In this document: one piece after another, positions 51,877-59,727 of the stretch
Position numbering within the stretch: position 1 is the first letter of the stretch
Layout of the letters: each line of letters opens with the position of its first letter
Assembly: GCA_046154585.1 (NCBI GenBank)
Contig: JBJXDX010000169.1
Location: 1-64,000, forward strand
Direction of reading: 5' to 3'
Length of the DNA: 64,000 bases
Source: CADEFX01 sp046154585
GTDB lineage: Bacteria > Pseudomonadota > Alphaproteobacteria > Rhizobiales > Hyphomicrobiaceae
Notes under the pieces: generated by a model
Told to the model about the DNA's origin: nothing
Databases searched by the model: none
Seen by the model: only the letters and a program-made list of their open reading frames with translations
Made by a program: the position numbers and the translations under genes

Positions 51877-53184
51877 ATGCTGCGTCGCACTTTTCTGCTG
51901 GCGTCGTTCTGCGCCCTCGTTCTCACCGCCGCATCCGGCGTCCACGCCCAACGCGCCAAGGGACCAGCCGGCCCGCTGCCCAAGGCCTCGGCCGAGGTCT
52001 CCGGGATGTCGGCCACGCGGCTCGACCGCATCGGCACCGTCCTGAGCAAGGAGATCGAGCAGGGGCGGCTGCCCGGCGCGGTCGTCATGGTCGCGCGCCG
52101 CGGACGCCTCGTCTACCAGGGCGTCTGGGGCTTCCAAGATCCCGTCAAGAAAACGCCGATGCAGACGGACTCCATCTTCCGCATCTATTCCATGACCAAG
52201 CCGCTGGTCTCCATCGCCGCCATGCTTCTGGTCGAGGACGGCGTCGTTCAGCTGACCGATCCCGTCACCAAGCACCTGCCCTCGTTCAAGGACTTGCGCG
52301 TCTCTGTGGGCGGCGGCGAGATTGCGCCCGAGCGCGCGATGACGGTACAGGATCTGTTACGCCACACCGCCGGCCTCGCCTACGGCGAGCTCACCAAGAA
52401 CGCGACGGTGAAGGATGGGTTGGTGAAAGCCGGCCTCGCCAACCCCGGCGTGCGCGACTACGACAGCCGCGGCATGACGGGGCCCGAGCAGGTCGAACGC
52501 CTGTCGAAAATTGCGCTCATCCACCATCCCGGCACGACGTGGGAATACAGCCTCGCCTCCGACGTGCTCGGCCGCGTGGTCGAGGCCGCGTCCGGCAAGC
52601 GGCTCGGCGACGTCCTCGCCGAGCGCGTCTTTCAGCCTTTGAAGATGGTCGATACCGGCTTCTTCGTTCCCGCCGACAAGATCGGCCGCCTCGCCGAGCC
52701 GTTCGAGACCGACCCCGCCTCCGGAAACAAGTATCCGCTCATCGACGTGTCGGCACAGCCCGGCAACGATTCCGGCGGTGCCGGCGGTGTTTCGACCGCG
52801 TCCGACTACCTGCGCTTCGCCCAGATGCTGCTCGCGGGCGGCACGCTGGAGGGTACGCGCATTGTCAGCCGCAGCACCATCCAACTCATGGCGTCGGATC
52901 ATCTCGGCATGCGCATCAACGCGTCGCCAACGCCCGGTGAGCTATTGCTGGGCACCCACGGCTACACCTTTGGGCTGGGCTTCGCCGTCCGCGCCAGCGA
53001 CGGCCTCGCCGGCGTGCCGGGCTCGGCGGGCGAGTTCATGTGGGCTGGATACGCAGGCACCTATTTCTGGGTTGATCCAAAGGAGCAGATCGTCGCCGTC
53101 TACATGAGCCAGGCCCCGAGTCCCATCCGCGCCGCCTACCGCCGCCTCGTCAAGCAGCTCGTCTACCAGGCCATCAACGACTGA
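51877..53184 (+). CDS. Class C beta-lactamase-related serine hydrolase
   Basis: 435-residue exported penicillin-recognition-fold protein. Signal peptide MLRRTFLLASFCALVLTAASGVHA, then the catalytic SxxK in IFRIYSMTKPLVSIA and the second motif YSL in TTWEYSLASDVLG. The third motif may be GHGYT-like LGTHGYTFGLGFAV. Relatives (EstB-type) are esterases or peptidases rather than true beta-lactamases. GGGGAAACG precedes the ATG at 51877. It lies 22 bases before the RraA-like gene. Confidence 0.87.
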   Translation: MLRRTFLLASFCALVLTAASGVHAQRAKGPAGPLPKASAEVSGMSATRLDRIGTVLSKEIEQGRLPGAVVMVARRGRLVYQGVWGFQDPVKKTPMQTDSIFRIYSMTKPLVSIAAMLLVEDGVVQLTDPVTKHLPSFKDLRVSVGGGEIAPERAMTVQDLLRHTAGLAYGELTKNATVKDGLVKAGLANPGVRDYDSRGMTGPEQVERLSKIALIHHPGTTWEYSLASDVLGRVVEAASGKRLGDVLAERVFQPLKMVDTGFFVPADKIGRLAEPFETDPASGNKYPLIDVSAQPGNDSGGAGGVSTASDYLRFAQMLLAGGTLEGTRIVSRSTIQLMASDHLGMRINASPTPGELLLGTHGYTFGLGFAVRASDGLAGVPGSAGEFMWAGYAGTYFWVDPKEQIVAVYMSQAPSPIRAAYRRLVKQLVYQAIND

Positions 53185-53206
53185 TCCGCAACCGGAATCC
53201 CCCATC

Positions 53207-53866
53207 ATGACATCCGTTCCCCTCGATACCATGCGCGAGAAGCTGTTCGTCTCCGTGCTGTCCGACTGCCTCGACTCAGTCGGCCTCATGCATCAGGCGC
53301 TGCCGCCGCGCATCCGCCCGCTCGACGAGGATCGCGTCATGGTCGGCCGCGCCCGCACCGCCGCCTTCATGGAGGTCTACCACCACGAGCCCAGCACCAA
53401 CCCGTACGAGCTGGAGATCAAGCTCGTCGACAGCCTGCAGCAGGACGAGATCCCCGTCTTCGCCTGCTCCAATCCGGCGCGTGTTGCACCCTGGGGCGAG
53501 CTGCTCTCGACCGCCGCCAAGGCACGCGGCGCCGCCGGCGCGCTGATGGACGGCTGCACCCGCGACGTGCGCGCTATCCGCGCCATGGGCTTCCCGGTGT
53601 TTCACGGCGGCATCGGTCCGCTCGACAGCAAGGGTCGCGGCCGCATCATGGCCATCGACGTGCCGATCGAATGCGCCGGCGTGCCCGTCGCGCCCGGCGA
53701 TCTCATCTTCGGCGACGCCGACGGTGTCGTCATCATCCCGAAGTCCGTTGAAACCAAGGTCCTCGAGCTCGCCTTCGAGAAAGTCACCGGCGAGCACAAC
53801 ACGCTCCACGACCTGCAGCGCGGCGACAAGCTCGCCGACGTCTTCGCCCGCTACGGCATCCTTTGA
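53207..53866 (+). CDS. RraA/HMG aldolase-family protein
   Basis: 219-residue RraA-fold protein. Motifs: DCLDSVGLMHQALPPRIRPL, WGELLSTAAKARGAAGALMDGCTRDVRAIRAMGFPVF (the G-x-L and DGxxRD ligands of the pyruvate/metal site) and PGDLIFGDADGVVIIP. The DGxxRD pattern fits 4-hydroxy-4-methyl-2-oxoglutarate or oxaloacetate-type lyases more than the RNase E regulator. It is probably co-transcribed with the serine hydrolase. Confidence 0.88.
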   Translation: MTSVPLDTMREKLFVSVLSDCLDSVGLMHQALPPRIRPLDEDRVMVGRARTAAFMEVYHHEPSTNPYELEIKLVDSLQQDEIPVFACSNPARVAPWGELLSTAAKARGAAGALMDGCTRDVRAIRAMGFPVFHGGIGPLDSKGRGRIMAIDVPIECAGVPVAPGDLIFGDADGVVIIPKSVETKVLELAFEKVTGEHNTLHDLQRGDKLADVFARYGIL

Positions 53867-53952
53867 GCGCAGGCGGGCGTCGCTTTACACGCATCGCGCC
53901 GCAGCATACGCTGCTGATATATCAACCGGCCGGCAGGGGACTTCGGCAAGCC

Positions 53953-54252
53953 ATGAAAACCTATGCGGGCATCCGCGGCTTCGATGGGCTCCAGGTCACC
54001 GTTGACGGGCGCAAGCTGCCCGAGCACTACGAGGTCAAGCAGTTCACCACCTGGGGCTTCGAGTGGACCTATGAGGGCGAGAGCCCCCAGCAGCTGGCGC
54101 TCGCCATCCTCTACGACCACACCGGCGACAAGGTCCGCTCCGTCGGCCTGTCGGAGGCTTTCATGAAAAAGATCGTCGCCAATCTCGACAACGACTGGAC
54201 CCTCACCAGCGACGAGATCGACCGCGCCGTCGCCGAGATCGAGCGGGTGTGA
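53953..54252 (+). CDS. DUF6166-like small protein
   Basis: 99-residue cytoplasmic protein: MKTYAGIRGFDGLQVTVDG, TTWGFEWTYEGESPQQLALAILYDH, then FMKKIVANLDNDWTLTSDEI. The GFEWxYxGxxPxQLALAIL block is the DUF6166 hallmark. Function unknown. An in-frame TTG at 53863 overlapping the RraA stop would give 129 residues, but the extension does not resemble the family. Confidence 0.7.
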   Translation: MKTYAGIRGFDGLQVTVDGRKLPEHYEVKQFTTWGFEWTYEGESPQQLALAILYDHTGDKVRSVGLSEAFMKKIVANLDNDWTLTSDEIDRAVAEIERV

Positions 54253-54367
54253 CATCATTTTGGCCGTTCACGGACGGATCACCGTGATCTGACGAGATGT
54301 CATTTCCGCGTTGGCCGCATCTGTGAGACGGTGCTGCGTCGAAACGAAAGCACCACGGTCTGTCGCC

Positions 54368-54859
54368 ATGGCTCGCATGATCCTCACCTTCCTGGCCGGT
54401 GCCATCGCCGGCACGGCCTTCGGCATTGCCGTAGGCTTCTTCGCCTTCCCCTATGTCTTCCCGCCACCGCCTGCTGCCGAGCAACTGACCGAAGTGGATC
54501 GCCGTGACGCCGTTGTTGCCGAGGGCACATTCATCCACGCCAACCCCTCCGACCCGATCCACTACGGCCAGGGCACCGCCACGGTGCGCAGCGGCAGCGT
54601 GTTCCTGGGTGAGGATTTCGAGGTCGGCCCCGGCCCCAAGTTTCACGTCTATCTGGTACCGAAGGCCACGATCCGCACATCTTCCGATCTCAAGGGCGAG
54701 ATGTTCGTCGACCTCGGCCGCCTGCGCTCGTTCAAAGGCAGCCAACGCTACGCCATTCCCGCCGGCGTCGATCTCTCCAAGTACAAGAGCGTCATCATCT
54801 GGTGCGAGCAGTTCTCCGTGCTGATCTCTCCCGCAGACCTCAGATTCCGCTCCTCCTGA
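54368..54859 (+). CDS. Membrane-anchored DM13-domain protein
   Basis: 163-residue protein with one N-terminal transmembrane anchor (MILTFLAGAIAGTAFGIAVGFFAFPYVF) and an extracytoplasmic DM13 domain: AEGTFIHANPSDPIHYGQGTATVRSG, VGPGPKFHVYLVPKA and SVIIWCEQFSVLISPADL with the conserved Cys of DM13. DM13 domains are linked to redox or electron-transfer partners, but no function is shown here. The ATG at 54368 is favoured because the anchor starts there. Confidence 0.8.
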   Translation: MARMILTFLAGAIAGTAFGIAVGFFAFPYVFPPPPAAEQLTEVDRRDAVVAEGTFIHANPSDPIHYGQGTATVRSGSVFLGEDFEVGPGPKFHVYLVPKATIRTSSDLKGEMFVDLGRLRSFKGSQRYAIPAGVDLSKYKSVIIWCEQFSVLISPADLRFRSS

Positions 54860-54946
54860 TCCCGCTTGCATGCGCTGCTATTTCGGCTGGTCCCGGGCGC
54901 GTTTCGCATGCCATAACGGCGGCCGCGCTTCGGATATCAAATTGCT

Positions 54947-55435
54947 ATGACGACCGCCTTCACCGCCCCGCATCTGTCGCCCGCCATGAGCATCGAGGAG
55001 GCGTGGGTGGACTACAACGGCCACCTCAATCAGGCCTACTACAACGTCCTGTTCGATCGCGGCATCGACGAGGCGCTGATGCTTGCCGGCCTCGGCCCCG
55101 ACTACATCAAGGACCAGAGCGCTTCATACATGACGGTCGAAACGCACGTCTGCTTCGTGCGCGAGCTGTTCCAGACCGACACGGTCCGCGTCGCATCGCG
55201 CGTGCTCGACGTCGACGACAAGCGCCTGCATCTCTATTGCGAGATGCTGCACGCGACCGAAGGCTGGCTGTCGTGCACCTCGGAGTGGATGTTCCTGCAC
55301 ATCGACATGAACGCGCGGCGCACCGCGCCCTGGCCGGCGAACATGCGGGCCTCGCTTGAAGCCATGAAGGCCGCCGCCGCAGCGCTGCCACGACCCGAGC
55401 GGGCCGGCCGCAGCATCGGCATCAAGCGCAAGTGA
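54947..55435 (+). CDS. Hot-dog-fold acyl-CoA thioesterase, betainyl-CoA thioesterase-like
   Basis: 162-residue hot-dog thioesterase. EEAWVDYNGHLNQAYYNVLFDRGIDEALMLAGLG carries the active-site Asp/Asn/Gly, followed by YMTVETHVCFVREL and DVDDKRLHLYCEML; the tail LPRPERAGRSIGIKRK is also shared. This pattern matches the thioesterase domain fused to L-carnitine dehydrogenase (betainyl-CoA thioesterase). Here it stands alone, so the substrate may differ. Confidence 0.85.
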   Translation: MTTAFTAPHLSPAMSIEEAWVDYNGHLNQAYYNVLFDRGIDEALMLAGLGPDYIKDQSASYMTVETHVCFVRELFQTDTVRVASRVLDVDDKRLHLYCEMLHATEGWLSCTSEWMFLHIDMNARRTAPWPANMRASLEAMKAAAAALPRPERAGRSIGIKRK

Positions 55436-55439
55436 GCAA

Positions 55440-56177
55440 TCAATATGTGTAGCTGAGCTTGCCCTTGACCGCCGTATCGGCGGTGGCATCGGTCAGGCCG
55501 AAGAACACACCCAGCTCAAGACCCAGCGTGCGGTTCTCCGCCACCTCAGTCTCGAACCCGATCAGCGGCCCGATCTTGTGCTCCTGCGCTTCGAACGCCG
55601 GCGTATGGCCGCCGATATCGGCGATGTGTCCGAACCCCGCGAGTGACAGAACGACTCCCTTCTTGATCTCCATATTCGCCTGCCAGCCGTAGGCAAAGGC
55701 CATACCGCGCTCATGGTTCTGCCCGAACGTCTTCTCCAGGAACGGATTGAGCGTCAGCGACAGGCCCGCGTGCGCGAATTTGATGATCGGCCCGAAGGTC
55801 GCGACGTTGGTCGTGTCGTGATAGACTGCGGCGCCAATCCCCGTGAACCAACCGAGGCCAATGCCGGCCTTCTTGACATCCACGAATTCGAAAACGGTCT
55901 CTGCAAAGACGGTCGTGAGCTCCCAGCCGCGATCGTCGAGACGATCGCCGGCAATCCCGCCCTTGAGCTGCCAGTAGTCCGTCATTCCATAAGCGTAAGC
56001 GAGCGATTGCAGATTGCGCGTGTTGCCGCTTGATCCGCCCGGGAAGCCCTGCAGCCCGACATGCATCGTCTCGAGCATCCGCTGGCCCTTGTCGATCTCT
56101 CGATCAACGATGTCGTAGGCTCCAGCCGGCATTCCCAGCGCAGCCCACACTCCTGCCGCCAAACCCCACCTGCGCAT
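55440..56177 (-). CDS. Exported beta-barrel-like outer-membrane protein
   Basis: 245-residue protein with a signal peptide (MRRWGLAAGVWAALGMPAGA). Alternating hydrophobic/polar beta-strand-like segments cover the rest (YWQLKGGIAGDRLDDRGWELTTVFAETVFEF, AGIGLGWFTGIGAAVY) and it ends GKLSYTY with an aromatic C-terminus as in outer-membrane barrels. No named family recognised. The ATG at 56177 follows a run of Gs (TTGGGGGGG) that includes a good ribosome site. It ends 4 bases after the convergent thioesterase gene. Confidence 0.65.
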   Translation of the reverse strand: MRRWGLAAGVWAALGMPAGAYDIVDREIDKGQRMLETMHVGLQGFPGGSSGNTRNLQSLAYAYGMTDYWQLKGGIAGDRLDDRGWELTTVFAETVFEFVDVKKAGIGLGWFTGIGAAVYHDTTNVATFGPIIKFAHAGLSLTLNPFLEKTFGQNHERGMAFAYGWQANMEIKKGVVLSLAGFGHIADIGGHTPAFEAQEHKIGPLIGFETEVAENRTLGLELGVFFGLTDATADTAVKGKLSYTY

Positions 56178-56269
56178 TGCGTTGTACCCCCCCAAGTCGC
56201 TTTGTCCCCTGACCGCAACTGGCCGGCGCACGCTACACACTGATTCTCCTAGTTGCAAACGATTCTTAA

Positions 56270-57223
56270 CTAACCGTCCGTTACCCGTCGCCGCTCACCC
56301 CAGATGTTCAGGAAATTGGCAATCAGCACCAGCGCGCCGCCCAGCAGCACCAGCGGATCGACCGGCTCGGCATAGACGGCTGCCGCCACCAGCACGATCA
56401 GCGGCAAGCGCAGGAAATCCATCGGCGTCACGATGATGGCGTCAGCGTGCGCCAACGCCCGCGCAATGCCGAAGTGGGCAGTGAGGCCGCAGATCGCCAC
56501 GACGAAAATCCAGACCAGCGCCGTGGCATCAGGGATCTGGAAATCCAGCAGGATCAGCACGCTCGCGAGTCCCGTTTGAATGAGCGTCCAGTAGAAAATC
56601 ACAGTGAAGGCGGCGTCGTACCGCATCAGCCGCTTGGTGATGATGTAATGCACGGCAAAGCCGATGGCCGCCAGCAGCGCCATGATCGTTCCCGTGCTCA
56701 AGGCCGCGCTCCCCGGCCGCACCACGATCAACGCTCCGGCAAATCCGATCAGCACGGCGGCGGTGCGCCATACGGTCAATCTCTCCCGCAGGATCAGCGG
56801 CGCCATCAGCGCCGTCCACAGCGGCGCGGTGAACTCGATTGCGAACAGCTGCGCCAGCGGGATCAGCGGCAAGGCATGCAGCCAGCTGAACTGCGCACCG
56901 AAGTGGACCACGCTGCGGAGGCCGTGCATGCCGATCTGCGGCGTGCGGAATTGGGAAAGCCCCCGGCCTGTCAACGGAATCACGAGCAGCACAATCGCAA
57001 ACGCCATCCAGCTGCGATAGAACATGATGGTCAGCGTCGAGGCGCCATGCGCTGCCTCGCGGCCGGCGACCGCGATCAGCGTGAACGACGCCAGCGCGAC
57101 GCTCATCCACGCCGCCGCCCTCAGCACGCGCGACGCGGGAGCGACCTGCGCCGGCTGTTGCGCCGGTCTTGCTTCTTCTGCGTTCAAGTCGGACGTTCCT
57201 CCGAATGGCGATCGCACCACCAT
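56270..57223 (-). CDS. EamA-family (DMT) transporter 2
   Basis: 317-residue inner-membrane protein with ten transmembrane segments. The first repeat includes LTIMFYRSWMAFAIVLLVIPLTGRGL and PLIPLAQLFAIEFTAPLWTALMAPLILRERL, a strong DMT/EamA signature. The second ends DAIIVTPMDFLRLPLIVLVAAAVYAEPVDPLVLLGGALVLIANFLNIW. It is not close to transporter 1. It is divergent from the DsrE-like gene across an AT-rich 134-base spacer that should hold both promoters. Confidence 0.88.
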   Translation of the reverse strand: MVVRSPFGGTSDLNAEEARPAQQPAQVAPASRVLRAAAWMSVALASFTLIAVAGREAAHGASTLTIMFYRSWMAFAIVLLVIPLTGRGLSQFRTPQIGMHGLRSVVHFGAQFSWLHALPLIPLAQLFAIEFTAPLWTALMAPLILRERLTVWRTAAVLIGFAGALIVVRPGSAALSTGTIMALLAAIGFAVHYIITKRLMRYDAAFTVIFYWTLIQTGLASVLILLDFQIPDATALVWIFVVAICGLTAHFGIARALAHADAIIVTPMDFLRLPLIVLVAAAVYAEPVDPLVLLGGALVLIANFLNIWGERRRVTDG

Positions 57224-57357
57224 TCATGTGTCTGATTGTTTGATTTTTAACGAAGTTCGACGCGCTTTAGCACGAAACCGCACAGTACCTGCTTCTATGG
57301 CCGCAACGAAACGGCAAAGGGGGAACGTACACGGCATCACACCGAGGGAGCAACGCG

Positions 57358-57738
57358 ATGACAAGGAAGCTCATTGTCGTCATGGCGACCACCGATCCTC
57401 GTAAGGGAGACGAGCTGGGCGTACCGATCTTTCAAGCGTCTGCGGCGGCTGCCATGGGTTATGATGCCGTCGTCATCTGCACTGCCACCGCTAGCAAGTT
57501 CATGAAAAAAGGTGTTGCGGAGCGCGTCTTCGTGAAGCCCGGCGGCACCACGACGCTTTACCACTTCGTCAAGGACGCCCATCTCGCCGGCGTCCGCTTC
57601 TACTGCTGCTCGCCCAATGCCGATGTCTACGACACCCATCCCGAGGATCTGATCGCGGAGTGCTCGGGCGTGATAGGCCGCACGCAGCTCATCGAGGAGA
57701 TCATGGACAACGACGACGTGAAGGTGTTGAGCTACTGA
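57358..57738 (+). CDS. DsrE/DsrF-like (peroxiredoxin-family) protein
   Basis: 126-residue small cytoplasmic protein: LIVVMATTDPRKGDELGVPIFQASAAAAMGYDAVVICTATAS, then LYHFVKDAHLAGVRFYCCSPNADVY. The Rossmann-like DsrE fold is clear, and the conserved Cys site is FYCCS near residue 82. Relatives shuttle sulfur or act in multienzyme complexes. It starts a same-strand run ending with a thiolase at 60933. Confidence 0.82.
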   Translation: MTRKLIVVMATTDPRKGDELGVPIFQASAAAAMGYDAVVICTATASKFMKKGVAERVFVKPGGTTTLYHFVKDAHLAGVRFYCCSPNADVYDTHPEDLIAECSGVIGRTQLIEEIMDNDDVKVLSY

Positions 57739-57763
57739 CTTCGGGCGCAACCGAGTCAACGCC

Positions 57764-58201
57764 ATGCCTCATCCGACATCACTCGATATCGAGCCGCTAC
57801 GCGAGTGGTTCCGAACCTGGGAAGGGTATGTCCGCGCCGTCGACTTCGATTCGGCGCGCCGGCTCTTCGATCCCAACGTCGCCTCATTCGGCACCCACGC
57901 CGAGATCGTGTTCGGCATCGATCAGCTCGTCGCCCAGCAGTGGAGCGCCGTCTGGCCCACCATCTCCGACTTCCGCTTTCTGGTCGATCGCCTGCACGGC
58001 GAGATCAATGGTCCCTACGCCTGGGCCGCCGTTCCATGGGCCTCCACCGGCTACCACCAGGACGGCACAGCCTTCGACCGACCCGGCCGCGCCACCGTCA
58101 CCCTGCGGCACGACGGCACGCGCTGGCTCGGCCTGCACACCCACTTCTCCCTCAAGCCCGGCCTCCCGCCGCGCACCTACGGCAAACCAGCCGCGCGTTG
58201 A
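57764..58201 (+). CDS. SnoaL/NTF2-like domain protein
   Basis: 145-residue NTF2-fold protein: LREWFRTWEGYVRAVDFDSARRLFDPNVASFGTH, WPTISDFRFLVDRLHGEINGPYAWAAVPW, then TVTLRHDGTRWLGLHTHFSLKPG. SnoaL-like folds serve as isomerases, hydratases or binding proteins; no catalytic residues point to one. It lies 25 bases after the DsrE-like gene and 56 before the HMGS-like gene, so is likely in the same mRNA. Confidence 0.78.
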   Translation: MPHPTSLDIEPLREWFRTWEGYVRAVDFDSARRLFDPNVASFGTHAEIVFGIDQLVAQQWSAVWPTISDFRFLVDRLHGEINGPYAWAAVPWASTGYHQDGTAFDRPGRATVTLRHDGTRWLGLHTHFSLKPGLPPRTYGKPAAR

Positions 58202-58257
58202 CGCTGTCGGGTACCGCGTGGCAAGTTCCGCGCAACCAAGAAATGCCGGGAGGCGTC

Positions 58258-59694
58258 ATGGCCGGAATCCTTTCTTTTGGCGCCTACATTCCGCGCCTGC
58301 GCCTGCAGCGCCAGGCGGCCGTGGCCGCCAACAGCTGGTTCAACCCGGCACTGAAGGCCCAGGCCAAGGGCGAGCGTGCCATCTGCAATTGGGACGAGGA
58401 CGCTGTCACCATGGCCGTTGAGGCCGCACGCGACTGCTTGGCAGGCGTCGATCGCACCACCGTCAAATCACTGCAGTTCGCCTCCACCACCTTCCCGTTC
58501 CGCGACCGCCTCAACGCCGGCATCGTCGCCGAAGCGCTGAGCATTGCCGGAGGCGTTGCCGCGCTCGATGTCGCCGCTACGCAGCGTGCCGGCACGTCCG
58601 CCCTCATGGCGGCACTCGCGGGCGGTGGGCCCACCTTGGTCGTCGGTGCCGAAAAGCGTCGCACAAAAACGGCAAGCGCCCTCGAACTCACCACCGGCGA
58701 CGGCGCCGCGGCCCTTGTCGTCGGCCCCGGCGAGGCCGTCGCGACGCTGCTCGCCAGCGCCAGCCGCACCGCCGACTTCATCGACCACTACCGCTCCGAC
58801 GATCAGCCCTTCGACTATCAGTGGGAGGAGCGCTGGATCAGGGACGAAGGCTACATGAAGCTGGTGCCACCGGTCGTCGCCGAAGCGCTTGCGAAAGCCA
58901 AGCTCACCGGCGGCGACATCGCGCACTTCTGCATGCCCTGTACTCTGCCGCGCGTCGCTCAATCGATCGCCAAGGCGGCCGGTCTCCCCGACACGGCCCT
59001 GCGCGACAACCTGCACGCCACCTGCGGCGAGGCTGGCGCCGCCCACGCCCTCATCATGCTGGTGCACACGCTGGAGCAGGCCAAGCCCGGCGACCGCATC
59101 ATGGTGGTCGGCTTCGGCCAGGGCGCCGACGTGCTCATCTTCCAGGTCATGCCGGACGCGGCGAAGCTTGCGCCGCGTCTCGCCGTCTCCGGCCATCTGA
59201 AACGGCGCAAGGAGGAGACGAGCTATTCCCGCTTTCTCGCCTTCAACAACCTCGTCGAAATCGAGAAAGGCATGCGCGGCGACGTCGACAAGCATACCGC
59301 CATGTCGTCGGTCTGGCGCAACCGCGGCCTGCTGACGAGCTTTCTCGGCGGACATTGCACCAAGTGCGGCACGCTGCAGATCCCGAAATCCAACATCTGC
59401 GTCAATCCCAACTGCAACGCCATGCACACGCAGGAGCCGCACCCGTTCGCCGACACGCCCGGCCGCATCAACTCCTACACCGCCGACCGATTGACCTTCT
59501 CGCCGAGCCCGCCGGCCTGCTACGGCATGGTCCAGTTCGAGGGCGGCGGCCGCATGATGCTCGACTTTACCGATGTCGACGCCGACACGCTCGAGGTCGG
59601 CCAGCCCATGCGCATGATGTTCCGCATCAAAGACTACGACGCGCAGCGCGGCTTCACCCGCTACTTCTGGAAAGCGGCTCCAGGCAGCAACTAA
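58258..59694 (+). CDS. HMG-CoA-synthase-like protein fused to DUF35, catalytic Cys replaced by Gln
   Basis: 478-residue fusion. Residues 1-310 have the thiolase-fold of archaeal HMG-CoA synthase: GILSFGAYIPRLRLQRQA, WDEDAVTMAVEAARDCL, and NLHATCGEAGAAHALIMLVH...QAKPGDRIMVVGFGQGAD. Where archaeal enzymes read FACKAGT, this has ATQRAGT, so the nucleophile is Gln109 (CAG); the catalytic-His segment FHQPNG is FCMPCT (Cys225). From about 360 a DUF35 zinc ribbon (C367, C370, C381, C386) and OB fold follow. It cannot act as a normal synthase; a scaffold, decarboxylase or aldolase role with the adjacent thiolase is possible. GGGAGGCG precedes the ATG. Confidence 0.85.
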   Translation: MAGILSFGAYIPRLRLQRQAAVAANSWFNPALKAQAKGERAICNWDEDAVTMAVEAARDCLAGVDRTTVKSLQFASTTFPFRDRLNAGIVAEALSIAGGVAALDVAATQRAGTSALMAALAGGGPTLVVGAEKRRTKTASALELTTGDGAAALVVGPGEAVATLLASASRTADFIDHYRSDDQPFDYQWEERWIRDEGYMKLVPPVVAEALAKAKLTGGDIAHFCMPCTLPRVAQSIAKAAGLPDTALRDNLHATCGEAGAAHALIMLVHTLEQAKPGDRIMVVGFGQGADVLIFQVMPDAAKLAPRLAVSGHLKRRKEETSYSRFLAFNNLVEIEKGMRGDVDKHTAMSSVWRNRGLLTSFLGGHCTKCGTLQIPKSNICVNPNCNAMHTQEPHPFADTPGRINSYTADRLTFSPSPPACYGMVQFEGGGRMMLDFTDVDADTLEVGQPMRMMFRIKDYDAQRGFTRYFWKAAPGSN

Positions 59695-59727
59695 CCAGCC
59701 AACACGCCTTCACGCAGGGAGAGAGAC

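Noticed and set aside
51877..53184. True beta-lactamase conferring resistance
   Set aside because: SxxK and YSL fit the wider serine-hydrolase (EstB-like) family, no clear KTG motif is seen, and length exceeds AmpC; resistance cannot be claimed.
57805..58257. N-terminal 151-codon extension of the HMGS-like gene
   Set aside because: It overlaps the SnoaL-like gene in another frame, is Arg/Pro/His-rich, and the ATG at 58258 has a strong ribosome site and the family N-terminus.
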